The notes: generated by a model not told the origin, from the sequence alone. DNA of 64,000 nt from UBA7957 sp965222695 (GCA_965222695.1 OZ244967.1:4526001-4590000), one strand, 5' to 3'; shown: positions 36,273 through 44,324, counted from the first letter of the stretch. Numbers and translations: made by a program.

Positions 36273-36544
36273 ATTTTATCTTCCAAGTTTCCCGAAACAT
36301 ATTTATGCAGAACACTTGTTACCAGTGTCTGATAAGGCACTCCTTCTTTAGCCGCACGCCTTTGCAAGGCAATCAAATCACGACTTGAAATGCGTATATT
36401 TATACGTTTATCCTTTTTTAATGTTTCTTCAGCTGCGGCTTGAGCAGCTTTTTTCCGGGCAGGCGTCATAACCGATTTAAACTCTCCTGCCTCAAAAGCA
36501 TCTAGTATCTCCTGCTCTTCTTTATCTAATTTTGCCTTGCTCAT
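36230..36544 (-). CDS. brnA: BrnA-type antitoxin
   Basis: The 104-residue protein has an N-terminal helical region and the RHH segment KDKRINIRISSRDLIALQRRAAKEGVPYQTLVTSVLHKYVSG typical of BrnA/CopG antitoxins. About 15 C-terminal residues (MANKQMQPTQKTRG) are encoded by the attC. It follows brnT by two bases in the usual toxin-first order of brnTA operons. Confidence 0.85.
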   Translation of the reverse strand: MSKAKLDKEEQEILDAFEAGEFKSVMTPARKKAAQAAAEETLKKDKRINIRISSRDLIALQRRAAKEGVPYQTLVTSVLHKYVSGNLEDKMANKQMQPTQKTRG

Positions 36545-36546
36545 AT

Positions 36547-36819
36547 CTAACCTCTCAAATACAGTTTGGTCGCTTTGCGACTCGGAATAATTGTTTTGAG
36601 ATAAATCTCTTTACGATCTTCTACATAAGGAACCAAATACACATAGTCATCTATGTTCAGCACGAATATTCGTTGATTTGGATAATTCTTTTGGTTTGGA
36701 TGTTCCACAATATCCAGAATTTCACCTTGCTGGATCAATACAACTACATCTTCAAACGAGATGCCTCGCTCCTCAGCAAGCTTTTGATTTTTCTCGATAT
36801 TCCAGTTTATGGATTTCAT
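36547..36819 (-). CDS. brnT: BrnT-type toxin
   Basis: The 90-residue protein matches BrnT (DUF497) ribonuclease toxins: INWNIEKNQKLAEERGISFEDVVVLIQQGEILDIVEHPN, then RIFVLNIDDYVYLVPYVEDRKEIYLKTIIPSRKATKLYL. The R-K-x-T end is typical. It is the first of the brnTA cassettes and is intact. Confidence 0.88.
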   Translation of the reverse strand: MKSINWNIEKNQKLAEERGISFEDVVVLIQQGEILDIVEHPNQKNYPNQRIFVLNIDDYVYLVPYVEDRKEIYLKTIIPSRKATKLYLRG

Positions 36820-36874
36820 GACAATCTAGCTTATCACAAATGTGTGCCTGATGGCATCAAATGACAAGCGGGAT

Positions 36875-36952
36875 GGCTAACGCTCGTATAAACGGCGCGA
36901 GGTACGAGCGTCCGGCGACCGACAGGGAGCGTATTTAATGTGATTGTTAGCA
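36875..36952 (-). other. attC site
   Basis: A 78-base site, R' GGCTAAC and R'' GTTAGCA. Its interior is nearly the same as the attC sites at 40259 and 44341. Confidence 0.9.
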
Positions 36953-36996
36953 CCGCCGAAATTTGCAAGCAATGTATATTCTGGTCATATACATTG

Positions 36997-37314
36997 ATGA
37001 TTGATTGGAAGCAAATATCTGGATTTGAGTGGGACACGGGAAACGCAAGAAAAAGCAATGAGAGACATAATGTTACTCAAGGTGAGGCGGAAGAGGTATT
37101 TTTTAATCAGCCATTGCTGATTCTGGTGGATACAAAGCACAGTCAGAAGGAGATTCGCTTCCATACCTTGGGGAAAACTGACAATAATCGTCTCTTGCAT
37201 ATTACCTTTACCCTGCGCTCCACCAACACTTTAATACGTGTTATTTCGGCTCGCGACATGCATCGAAAAGAGAGAACCTGTTATGAAAAAAGCCAAAAAG
37301 ATTCCGAAATTTAA
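36997..37314 (+). CDS. brnT: BrnT-type toxin, reversed in the array
   Basis: From ATG 36997 the protein has 105 residues: FEWDTGNARKSNERHNVTQGEAEEVFFNQPLLILVDTKHS, then IRFHTLGKTDNNRLLHITFTLR and the RVISARDMHRKER end of BrnT. It is on the plus strand, opposite to almost all cassette genes, which is possible because toxin-antitoxin pairs bring their own promoter. It overlaps brnA by 32 bases. Confidence 0.85.
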   Translation: MIDWKQISGFEWDTGNARKSNERHNVTQGEAEEVFFNQPLLILVDTKHSQKEIRFHTLGKTDNNRLLHITFTLRSTNTLIRVISARDMHRKERTCYEKSQKDSEI

Positions 37315-37555
37315 AACCGAGGCTGAGGAGCGAGATTTTTGGGAAAAAAACGATTCCAGTGATTACGTAGACTGGAATCAAGCGCATTCAGCTTCGATGC
37401 CTAATCTAAAGCCCTCTACTAAAACGATTTCACTGAGGCTACCTGAAAGCTTGTTGGAAAATATTAAAATTGAGGCCAACAAGCGAGACATGCCTTATCA
37501 ATCATTAATCAAAGCCTGGCTCTCTGAAGATGTAAAAGAGAGCCGCCAGACTTAA
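37283..37555 (+). CDS. brnA: BrnA-type antitoxin, reversed in the array
   Basis: From ATG 37283 the protein has 90 residues with the BrnA pattern KFKTEAEERDFWEKNDSSDYVDWNQA and the RHH segment KTISLRLPESLLENIKIEANKRDMPYQSLIKAWLSE. It is the partner of the overlapping brnT gene. Confidence 0.88.
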   Translation: MKKAKKIPKFKTEAEERDFWEKNDSSDYVDWNQAHSASMPNLKPSTKTISLRLPESLLENIKIEANKRDMPYQSLIKAWLSEDVKESRQT

Positions 37556-37558
37556 TAG

Positions 37559-37657
37559 TGCTAACGTCTTGCTAAGGGGCGCACGAAGCAACGCGTAGTG
37601 CGTCCCACGGAGGCCATGCATTTTGTGGCCGGAGTTAACTTGAGCAACTTGTTGAAC
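37559..37657 (-). other. attC rebuilt by element B left end
   Basis: R' TGCTAAC and inner arms (GGGGCGCACGAAGC / GTAGTGCGTCCC) are original; R'' GTTGAAC (37651-37657) comes from element B. Confidence 0.75.
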
Positions 37658-38564
37658 GCAGTCGCTGCGCTCCAGAATAAATCCTTTCCCCTTACCGCTG
37701 AATAAATGAGTCTTTCCCCGTGCACCCAAGCCCGGGTGCCTTAACCGAGGAAAGACTCATGAACAAAGCACAGCAAAAACGATTCGATTCACTGTACCAA
37801 CTACATCTTAACGCACTGTTGCGCCAGGGCAAAAGTAAAGTCACCATCGATGCCTATTCCCGTGCCGTTCGACGCATTGCCGCCTTCTTCGATTGTTGCC
37901 CCGAAAAGCTCACCGATGTCGATCTCAAAACCTATTTCACCAGCCTAGTCAAATCCCATTCCTGGAGCACCGTCAAACTCGATCGCAACGGCCTGCAGTT
38001 CTTCTACAAGCATGTGCTCGATAAACAGTTGCAGTGGGTCGATATCATTAAACCACCCCAGGTGCGCTCCCTGCCCGACATCTTTACCCAACGCGAGATT
38101 GCGCTGCTGATCAATAGCACGCGTGAAATCCGCTATCAAGTCTATATCCTGGCCTGCTACAGCATGGGTCTTCGCCTTGGTGAGGCACTTAACCTCAAAG
38201 TGGGCGATATCGACAGCGAACCTATGCGTGTGCACATCCGTCGCGGCAAACACCACAAGGATCGCTTTGTGACTTTACCCAAAGCTACAACTTTCTGCGT
38301 TACGACAGTACTGGCTCACACACCATAATCGTCGTCTGGTATTCCCCGGAGGAAATTCACCCGATAAACGGGCTTGCGCAACCAGACCTATGGATCGCGG
38401 TGGCTTACAGAAATCGTTCAAGGCCATCGTGCACAGTTGTGCCATCCGCAAGAAAGTCTCTATTCACAGTCTGCGTCACAGCTATGGGGCGCATCTGGTC
38501 GAATCCGGCTTGCATCTGCGCGCCATTCAACAAGAACTCGGCCATGCCTGTCCTAAAACCACCG
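37651..38564 (+). mobile_element. IS91-like element, copy B (left part only)
   Basis: This diverged copy keeps the left end and most of the recombinase gene and then stops abruptly at 38564, where identity with the other copies ends and unrelated DNA begins. The whole transposase gene and right end are missing. Many synonymous differences from A, C and D show an older, separate lineage of the same family. Confidence 0.85.
37759..38564 (+). pseudogene. Tyrosine recombinase, frameshifted and truncated (copy B)
   Basis: The protein follows the other copies up to VTLPKAT, where one extra base near 38283-38290 shifts the frame. In the restored frame the catalytic HSLRHSYG and ELGHACPKTT segments are present, but the active-site tyrosine is lost at the deletion junction. 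It is non-functional. Confidence 0.88.
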
Positions 38565-38802
38565 TGGGCCGCGCCTTGATGTCAATGGCGCCACTCAACA
38601 TGCGGTCAAAATACCAGGGTGCCCGTATGACTCCGTGGGATCGGTGTCCCCAAAGCTTCGCCTCGACAAGACTGTCAGCGAGCAACCCGGCATTATCTGT
38701 AGCTACACCAACGGACCGGAATAACAGCTTAACCCAGTCCCTCAGTACGTCGACGGCAAAGATCTGCCGACCGGGGCCTTTCGGCCTTAGTTCTCTCGAC
38801 AT
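38565..38802 (-). pseudogene. Ldh_2-type dehydrogenase, N-terminal fragment
   Basis: About 79 codons give the start of the malate/L-lactate/ureidoglycolate dehydrogenase family: IFAVDVLRDWVKLLFRSVGVATDNAGLLADSLVEAKLWGHRSHGVIRAPWYFDRM. The frame is then cut by the junction with element B. Whole enzymes are about 350 residues. It is not a cassette gene by context and must have been brought here by a deletion or element-mediated join. The 160 bases to its right hold no gene. Confidence 0.8.
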
Positions 38803-38964
38803 TAAATCGCCTTTCCGGGCTTGAGGAGTGTATCGAACCGTGCTTTCCTATTCAGAACACCCTAATAGGTACTGCACAGCTCGTCCCGTTTTTAATTGCA
38901 ACACCATCGCACTGCTATGGATTCCGGACTTTCATCAGAAGAAATTTCCGACTGCCGCCACTTG

Positions 38965-39183
38965 TTATGGCCGCCACTGAATGTCGATTTTTCGATGCTG
39001 CAGCGCACAGTCTCGTAGATAAAGATTAATCAAGCTTTGATAAGGAACTCCTGGCTCCACTGGCATGCCTTTAAAATATTCGATAACATCCTCACTGAGC
39101 CTTATCGTAACGGGCTTCTTGAGCTTTGACGCATACGGATTTTTTCGGGATTTCATTTTGGAAAAATCACATTCCTCTTTCAT
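38965..39183 (-). CDS. brnA: BrnA-type antitoxin without an intact toxin
   Basis: The 72-residue protein has NPYASKLKKPVTIRLSEDVIEYFKGMPVEPGVPYQSLINLYLRDCA, a standard BrnA RHH domain. Its stop is in an R'' box (GTTATGG, 38964-38970), but the rest of that attC is gone. Upstream only a 21-codon scrap of brnT remains, so this is an orphan antitoxin. Confidence 0.85.
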   Translation of the reverse strand: MKEECDFSKMKSRKNPYASKLKKPVTIRLSEDVIEYFKGMPVEPGVPYQSLINLYLRDCALQHRKIDIQWRP

Positions 39184-39189
39184 GACTGT

Positions 39190-39255
39190 TTACCGTGATA
39201 ATAAGACCGCTCTTTTGGTGGCTTTACGAGCGGAGATTATGCGAAGTATTTTTGA
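39190..39255 (-). pseudogene. brnT remnant
   Basis: The 22-codon frame ILRIISARKATKRAVLLSR matches the C-terminus of BrnT. It begins exactly where the preceding gene stops, with no attC between, so a deletion removed the attC and the rest of brnT. Confidence 0.65.
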
Positions 39256-39720
39256 TTAAAACCTAAATGTAACTCTAAACACCCCGCCTTTTGGGGCTGG
39301 AACAAAACCCAATGATACTTTTTCTTTTTTATTTTCGTCATTGGTGAGCCAAGTGGTCAAACCAACTGCTCCAGCAAATAAATGCCAACCGATCATGTTT
39401 TTCTTGAATATCTCAGACTCACTATATTTATCTTCGTCCAAACTAATGTTGTAAATTGCTAGCGCTTCGGCTGCAGCCAAAGATACCCAAAATGTTGTTT
39501 CATTTTTTGACTCAGCAGCCCCGACAGGGAAAAGAAGAACCGCCGCCCCGCCATAAAGTTTGGGATTTTTTGATGCCATCCATGCGTTTACCGCAATCAT
39601 TCCTTCAAAAAACGCAGCGGCCAAAACAGGGTTGATTTCCTTGTCAGCTTTATCCTCAGCATACAAGCTGGTGGATAAAGCCAGAAGTAATGCAACTAAT
39701 ATACATTTACTAAACTTCAT
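39256..39720 (-). CDS. Exported hypothetical protein (cassette)
   Basis: The 154-residue protein has a clear Sec signal peptide (residues 1-21, ending SLYA before EDKADKE). A hydrophobic region follows (WVSLAAAEALAIYNISL and HLFAGAVGLTTWL), then a final beta strand VFRVTFRF with a terminal Phe, as in small outer-membrane-associated proteins. No family is recognised. Confidence 0.65.
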   Translation of the reverse strand: MKFSKCILVALLLALSTSLYAEDKADKEINPVLAAAFFEGMIAVNAWMASKNPKLYGGAAVLLFPVGAAESKNETTFWVSLAAAEALAIYNISLDEDKYSESEIFKKNMIGWHLFAGAVGLTTWLTNDENKKEKVSLGFVPAPKGGVFRVTFRF

Positions 39721-39735
39721 GATGACTTCCTAAAA

Positions 39736-39791
39736 ATATAACGCCGTGCTCTGTGCAAACCTTCGTATGAGCTACCGCGGCTCACTTAGCT
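39736..39791 (-). other. attC site with variant R''
   Basis: R' ATATAAC is canonical; the R'' position reads CTTAGCT. The inner stem GCTACCGCGGCTC is short. It is probably a worn site. Confidence 0.6.
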
Positions 39792-40048
39792 TTGAGAGGG
39801 AATTTTTCTGGATTTTCGATTGACTCGATGCTTAAATCAATGTCAAGTTGAGGCCAAAAGAAATGCCCCGGTGAGACTTCTTGGACGTCGATAATTTTGC
39901 CAACTGTGGCATCTTTGAACCATGGAAAATCGTCGTAGGCTAGAAATAGCTCACGCCCATTTGAAAGCAGCCAGACGCCATGACTCGAAATGTGGGTAAT
40001 TTCAGTCTCCGAAGTACGAATTCCATGCGTTGATGAGCTCATGTTCAT
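39782..40048 (-). CDS. DUF2442-family protein (cassette)
   Basis: The 88-residue protein has the DUF2442 pattern HISSHGVWLLSNGRELFLAYDDFPWFKDATVGKI followed by HFFWPQLDIDLSIESIENPEKFPL. DUF2442 proteins are commonly encoded next to DUF4160 proteins and are suspected toxin-antitoxin partners. It overlaps the end of the DUF4160 gene by 47 bases. Confidence 0.85.
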   Translation of the reverse strand: MNMSSSTHGIRTSETEITHISSHGVWLLSNGRELFLAYDDFPWFKDATVGKIIDVQEVSPGHFFWPQLDIDLSIESIENPEKFPLKAK

Positions 40049-40241
40049 GCTCCTCTACAATTTTCTTGATTTTAGCTAATTTTTGGTCAGAAAGCCCGTG
40101 GGTTTTGGCAAGTTCAATGGTTGGTTATAACCGGAATTTTGCTTCCCCATCCGCAGAATGGACGTGGATATGCCTTCGCTTTTCTTCACGCGAGAAAAAG
40201 AAAAAACGATATCCTCTTTCACGAAATACTGTTGGGCTCAT
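40002..40241 (-). pseudogene. DUF4160 protein with one nonsense codon
   Basis: From ATG 40241 a 79-codon frame gives SPTVFRERGYRFFFFSREEKRRHIHVHSADGEAKFRL, then TAA (40125-40127, codon 39), then PTIELAKTHGLSDQKLAKIKKIVEEHEHELINAW. In the family this position is usually glutamate, so GAA to TAA is likely. It is the upstream partner of DUF2442. Confidence 0.82.
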
Positions 40242-40258
40242 GTATAAATTCTTAAAGC

Positions 40259-40340
40259 TCATAACGCCCACATAAACGGTGCGAGGTACGAGCGTCCGGC
40301 GACCGAAAGGGAGCGTATTTAATGTGATTGTTCGTTAGGC
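40259..40340 (-). other. attC site
   Basis: An 82-base site, R' TCATAAC and R'' GTTAGGC, sharing the interior GTACGAGCGTCCGGCGACCG with the attC at 36875. Confidence 0.9.
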
Positions 40341-40343
40341 ACT

Positions 40344-40766
40344 CTATTGTTTCTTCATTGGACCAAAGCATCTTTCAAATGATTCTTCATAACAGACTAA
40401 CATCAGATTGCCTTCAGCCCTAAATGCTATGTATAGTTCTGCAACATCGCCCGTCATATCGGCAGTTGACCCAGTGCAATCTTTCTTGCCGTTGTCCGAT
40501 ATTACTGTATCAACTAATTTATAAAAGCCACTTTCTTGCGGACTTTTGGATATAGTGTAAGAAGCCTCCACTACCTCCAAATTACTACTGACCTCCCTTA
40601 TACCATTCGGAAGAAAATTATAGCTTTCGGTGCAGCCATTGATTTGAAGACTCCATAAACCAACAACGGGATGCCCTTCATATTGCAATTCCTGATCCAC
40701 AAAATTTTTGTTTGAACACCCTACAAACAGCCAACTCCAAACAGCTGTCAAAAAAATTTGTTTCAT
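40344..40766 (-). CDS. Putative lipoprotein (cassette)
   Basis: The 140-residue protein has a lipoprotein signal with lipobox LFVGC (Cys17) and a compact domain with an internal cysteine pair (NGCTES, KKDCTG) and a second pair (LVCYEESFERC) near the end. It may be a periplasmic beta-sandwich of the lipocalin-like small-lipoprotein type; no function is known. Confidence 0.65.
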   Translation of the reverse strand: MKQIFLTAVWSWLFVGCSNKNFVDQELQYEGHPVVGLWSLQINGCTESYNFLPNGIREVSSNLEVVEASYTISKSPQESGFYKLVDTVISDNGKKDCTGSTADMTGDVAELYIAFRAEGNLMLVCYEESFERCFGPMKKQ

Positions 40767-40785
40767 TAGAATACCTGATCCTTAT

Positions 40786-40846
40786 GTCTAACGCTGCCAG
40801 CAGAGGCGCGCCTTATGGCGCGTCCTTCTGCCTGGCCTTGTTATAG
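40786..40846 (-). other. attC site
   Basis: A 61-base site, R' GTCTAAC and R'' GTTATAG, with the perfect palindromic centre GGCGCGCCTTATGGCGCG and arms CCAGCAGAG / CTTCTGCCTGG. Confidence 0.92.
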
Positions 40847-41371
40847 CTTTGCACACGCCTCTAACTCCGATTTAGTAAAGAGTGGTGTGAATGTTAAAGA
40901 TTCCTTTTCTAAATTCTCTCTACCTGTGCCTTCTCGATCGATGACGCAGCACACTTGCTTTACAATAGCACCTCGCGTTCTCAACTCTCCTACAGCATCT
41001 AAGATTGCACCACCAGATGTAACGACATCTTCGATTATGACTAACTCACTACCTTCGATTTTGCCACCTTCAGCGAGCTTGCATGTACCATATGTTTTAG
41101 CTTCTTTGCGCACAAACAGGCTAGATATACCTGTTCTGAGTGAAATGGCAGTTGCGATAGGTATGCCTCCCATTTCTAGGCCCGCCAACTGGTCAAAATT
41201 CTTCGGAAGTAAACCAACCATGTGAGCAGCGATTCCGGATAGAATTGTTGGATCAGCTTCAAAAAGATATTTGTCGAAATACTCATGAGCAATTTGACCT
41301 GATCGAAGTACAAACTCCCCCTTAATATTGGATATATCATATATAGCCTTTCCAAGCTCAGTCTTAGTCAT
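40841..41371 (-). CDS. pyrE: Orotate phosphoribosyltransferase-like enzyme (cassette)
   Basis: From ATG 41371 the protein has 176 residues. The phosphoribosyltransferase signature VIIEDVVTSGGA (PRPP-binding, near residue 118) and the catalytic-loop segment FVRKEAKTYGT are both present, as is FVLRSGQIAHEYFDKY near the start. This matches small OPRTases that make orotidine 5-phosphate. A pyrimidine-synthesis enzyme in a cassette is unusual; whether a second pyrE exists elsewhere in the genome cannot be seen. Confidence 0.82.
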   Translation of the reverse strand: MTKTELGKAIYDISNIKGEFVLRSGQIAHEYFDKYLFEADPTILSGIAAHMVGLLPKNFDQLAGLEMGGIPIATAISLRTGISSLFVRKEAKTYGTCKLAEGGKIEGSELVIIEDVVTSGGAILDAVGELRTRGAIVKQVCCVIDREGTGRENLEKESLTFTPLFTKSELEACAKL

Positions 41372-41391
41372 ACGCCCTCTCAATTCGACTG

Positions 41392-41478
41392 CTATAACGT
41401 TGTGGTAACGGGCAGCCGAAGCGCAGCGTAGGCTGTCCCAGCGAACGACAGTGAGCGTTGTTGACCACCTTGTTGAAC
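41392..41478 (-). other. attC rebuilt by element C left end
   Basis: R' CTATAAC, arms GTGGTAAC / GTTGACCAC and the stem GGGCAGCCGAAGCG / GTAGGCTGTCCC are original; R'' GTTGAAC (41472-41478) is the first seven bases of element C. Confidence 0.8.
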
Positions 41479-41579
41479 GCAGTCGCTCCGCTCCAAAATA
41501 AATCCTTTCCCCTTACCGCAGAATAAATGAGTCTTTCCCCATGCACCCAAGCCCGGGTGCCTTAACCGAGGAAAGACTC

Positions 41580-42485
41580 ATGAACAAAGCACAGCAAATA
41601 CGATTCAATTCACTGTACCAGCAACATCTTAACGCACTGTTGCGCCAAGGCAAAAGCCAAAAAACTATTGATGCCTACTCGCGCGCTGTACGTCGCATCG
41701 CCGCTTTCTTTGATTGTTGTCCGGAAAAACTCTCCCAAGAAGATCTTAAAACCTACTTCACCAGCCTGGTCAAATCCCACTCCTGGAGCACCGTCAAACT
41801 GGATCGCAACGGCTTGCAATTCTTCTACAAGCATGTGCTCGACAAACAGTGGCAATGGGTCGATATCATCAAACCACCCCAGGTGCGCTCATTGCCCGAT
41901 ATCTTTACCCAGCGCGAGATCGCTCTGCTGATCAACAACACCCGCGAGATCCGCTATCAGGTTTATATCCTGACCTGCTACAGCATGGGTCTTCGCCTCG
42001 GCGAGGCACTTAACCTCAAGGTCGGTGACATCGACGGCGAACGCATGCGTGTACATATCCGTCGCGGCAAACATCACAAGGATCGCTTTGTGACTTTACC
42101 CAAAGCCACGCTCTCAGCACTACGCCAGTATTGGCTGACACACCGTCATCGCAGTTTGGCATTCCCCGGAGGAAATTCACCCGATAAACGGGCTTGCGCA
42201 ACTGGGCCTATGGATCGAGGCGGCTTACAGAAATCGTTCAAGACCATCGTGCACAGTTGCGCTATCCACAAGAAAGTCTCGATTCACAGCCTACGTCACA
42301 GCTACGGGGCACACCTGGTCGAGTCTGGCCTGCATCTGCGCGCCATTCAACAAGAGCTCGGCCATGCCTGTCCTAAAACCACCGCGCTCTATACCCAACT
42401 CACAGAACCGGCACAACAAAATGCCCGCACTATGATCGACGCATTGATCAGCAAACTGCCCATCTCACTGGACGGGGAGCTGTAG
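41580..42485 (+). CDS. Tyrosine recombinase of IS91-like element (copy C)
   Basis: 301 residues from ATG 41580. Active-site residues R139, K164, H236, R239, H262 and Y271 are all present. The SD GAGGAAAG and the ATG lie in the 3' arm of a 12-base inverted repeat (41527-41538 / 41570-41581) enclosing a second hairpin, so the start may be masked in mRNA. Confidence 0.9.
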   Translation: MNKAQQIRFNSLYQQHLNALLRQGKSQKTIDAYSRAVRRIAAFFDCCPEKLSQEDLKTYFTSLVKSHSWSTVKLDRNGLQFFYKHVLDKQWQWVDIIKPPQVRSLPDIFTQREIALLINNTREIRYQVYILTCYSMGLRLGEALNLKVGDIDGERMRVHIRRGKHHKDRFVTLPKATLSALRQYWLTHRHRSLAFPGGNSPDKRACATGPMDRGGLQKSFKTIVHSCAIHKKVSIHSLRHSYGAHLVESGLHLRAIQQELGHACPKTTALYTQLTEPAQQNARTMIDALISKLPISLDGEL

Positions 42486-42486
42486 G

Positions 42487-43527
42487 ATGAACCTGACGGA
42501 CATTATTGCGCGTTATTCAAAACGATTTACCGACAAGTACTCACTCTCCCGCGATCAGCAGCATGCGCTGGATGCCACCCTGCATTGCCACACCCCTCGC
42601 TACGGCGAGATCCAGCTCCAATGCCCTCACTGCGAGCAGCATCAGGTGCAGTACCCGTGCTGCGGCCATCGCCATTGCCATCGCTGCCAGAATCATCTGA
42701 CCACACAATGGCTTGAGCGCCAGACTCAAAAACTGTTGCCGCTCGACTACTTTATGGTCACCTTTACGATTCCCTTCGAGCTTCGGGCGCTTGCACGCAA
42801 GCATCCGAAAACCGTCTACGCCTGCTTGTTCCGGTGTGCGGTATCAACGCTCAGGGACTTTGCCCTGAACGACAAAAAGCTGGGCGCCGAGATCGCCATG
42901 ACCGCTGTGCTGCATACCCACTCGCGCCGGCTCAATTACCACCCGCATGTGCATATCATCGTACCGGGCGGCTGCATCAATAAACGAAACCGCCTGTGGA
43001 AAACCATGGGCGGTCGCTATCTCTTTAAAAACGAATCGCTGGCCAAGGTCTTCCGAGCGCGTCTGCTACAGGCGCTGCAATCAGAAAAGCTGGTACTGCC
43101 TGCCAGCATCGCCACACAGTGGGTAGTGGACTGTGCTCACGTCGGTAAGGGACTACCCGCGCTGAAATACCTTTCCCGCTACCTATACCGCGGTGTCATC
43201 GCCGAGAAAAACATCATTGCCGATGATGGACAATCCGTGACCTTCAGCTATACCGACAACACCGGCAAACATCGCACACGCACACTGGCCGGCGAGGATT
43301 TTTTATCGCTGGTCTTTCAGCACGTGTTGCCCAAAGGCTTTCGCCGTGTCCGGGATTACGGCTTTTTGCATCCCAATGCCAAAGCAATATTGCACCTGAT
43401 CCAACAAGTCTTATGTACACAAATACCGGAGCCAGAGAACAGACCGCGACCTGACTACCGGTGCCATCACTGTCAAAGCCCGATGTGCATTACCGTGTTC
43501 TTCCCGCCTGCATGGCGATCAGGTTAA
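42487..43527 (+). CDS. tnpA: IS91-family HUH transposase (copy C)
   Basis: 346 residues, with the same motifs as copy A (zinc ribbon, HPHVHIIV, YLSRYLYR). One base separates it from the recombinase stop. It is intact and likely functional. Confidence 0.92.
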   Translation: MNLTDIIARYSKRFTDKYSLSRDQQHALDATLHCHTPRYGEIQLQCPHCEQHQVQYPCCGHRHCHRCQNHLTTQWLERQTQKLLPLDYFMVTFTIPFELRALARKHPKTVYACLFRCAVSTLRDFALNDKKLGAEIAMTAVLHTHSRRLNYHPHVHIIVPGGCINKRNRLWKTMGGRYLFKNESLAKVFRARLLQALQSEKLVLPASIATQWVVDCAHVGKGLPALKYLSRYLYRGVIAEKNIIADDGQSVTFSYTDNTGKHRTRTLAGEDFLSLVFQHVLPKGFRRVRDYGFLHPNAKAILHLIQQVLCTQIPEPENRPRPDYRCHHCQSPMCITVFFPPAWRSG

Positions 43528-43726
43528 ACACTTGCACTATCTGATAGCAGGCACACTCATTTAAGAGGTAACGTCAGTTTATGCACAAAGAAACCGTTAA
43601 CGGCACGCCCTGCAGTGAGGCTCCCGTTCGCCTGCTGAAAAGTGCCTGGCCTGTCATAAATAGAAAAACAAGTCACACAGTCACCACTATTTCCTTTATA
43701 TAGAATACCGTCAATCTGCCGGACTG

Positions 43727-43787
43727 GTTCAACAACCGGATTAGGTTGCGGTTCGTTCCTCACGCAACCTATCCTTGTTCGTTAGCA
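43727..43787 (-). other. attC-like site formed by element C right end
   Basis: 61 bases from GTTCAAC (43727-43733) through the stem GGATTAGGTTGCG / CGCAACCTATCC (one bulged T) to the flanking R'' GTTAGCA (43781-43787). Confidence 0.72.
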
Positions 43788-44324
43788 CTAAACACGCTCC
43801 AATCTTTTCCAGGGTTCGGGTGGAAGATCAATTGCAATTGAATCACCAACTCGAACAATACCACCCTCTTCGACAACAGCCATCACACCCGCTTTTCTTA
43901 TGAGATTACCTTCGGCATCTCTATCTAATACCGCTTTAGTAAGTCCTTTTTGGTAATTATCCAGTTGAGCACAAGGATTCCTCAAGCCTGTGACCTTCAG
44001 GACAACCTCTGAACCAAGCTTTAAGATTGTATCTTGCGGTAATGAAAGCAAATCCAGACCAGCAGTAAGCACGTTTTCACCAATAGCACCTGAACCAATA
44101 TCAAAGCCCGCTTATTGTAGCTCTGAGATTAGTTCCGAATGAATTAAATGCACTTGCCTCAAGTTTGGCTGAGTTGGGTCAATTTTCACACGAGATCGAT
44201 GCTTTACTGATTCTCCACAATGCGCATCGCCTTCCACTCCAAGTCCCTTAAGAAACTGGAGAGAGTCACAGATACTCTTTGAAAATCTATGCCCCGAATC
44301 CTTGCTTAGCGAAACAACTTTCAC
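43788..44324 (-). pseudogene. MOSC-domain protein with one nonsense codon
   Basis: One frame of 178 codons is interrupted only by TAA at 44112-44114 (codon 71). It reads VSLSKDSGHRFSKS and GVEGDAHCGESVKHRS, then VHLIHSELISELQ, the stop, then AGFDIGSGAIGENVLTAGLDLLSLPQDT. This is the standard MOSC order, including the GVEGDAH motif and the usual GENV segment. The conserved cysteine appears as GLRNPCAQL. A restart at 44072 would give only the C-terminal half. Confidence 0.85.

Larger units (their letters stand above)
41472..43780 (+). mobile_element. IS91-like element, copy C (full length, 2309 bp)
   Basis: The copy is complete, with the tyrosine recombinase and HUH transposase coupled, 5' nested hairpin and terminal hairpin. 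It has the same length as copy D and I noticed no difference between the two by eye. It is inserted between the pyrE cassette attC arm (left) and its R'' box GTTAGCA (right, 43781-43787), so the original attC can be read across the element with matching arms. Confidence 0.9.

Noticed and set aside
41398..43733. The IS91-like elements as ordinary gene cassettes inserted by IntI
   Set aside because: Cassettes would share the same attC and join at the R' crossover. Here the left attC arms differ in every copy and identity ends at the R'' border, so they are transposon insertions.
32847..44324. Stop-codon recoding as the explanation for internal stops
   Set aside because: TGA, TAA and TAG are each involved in different genes, while all three are used as normal stops throughout the window.
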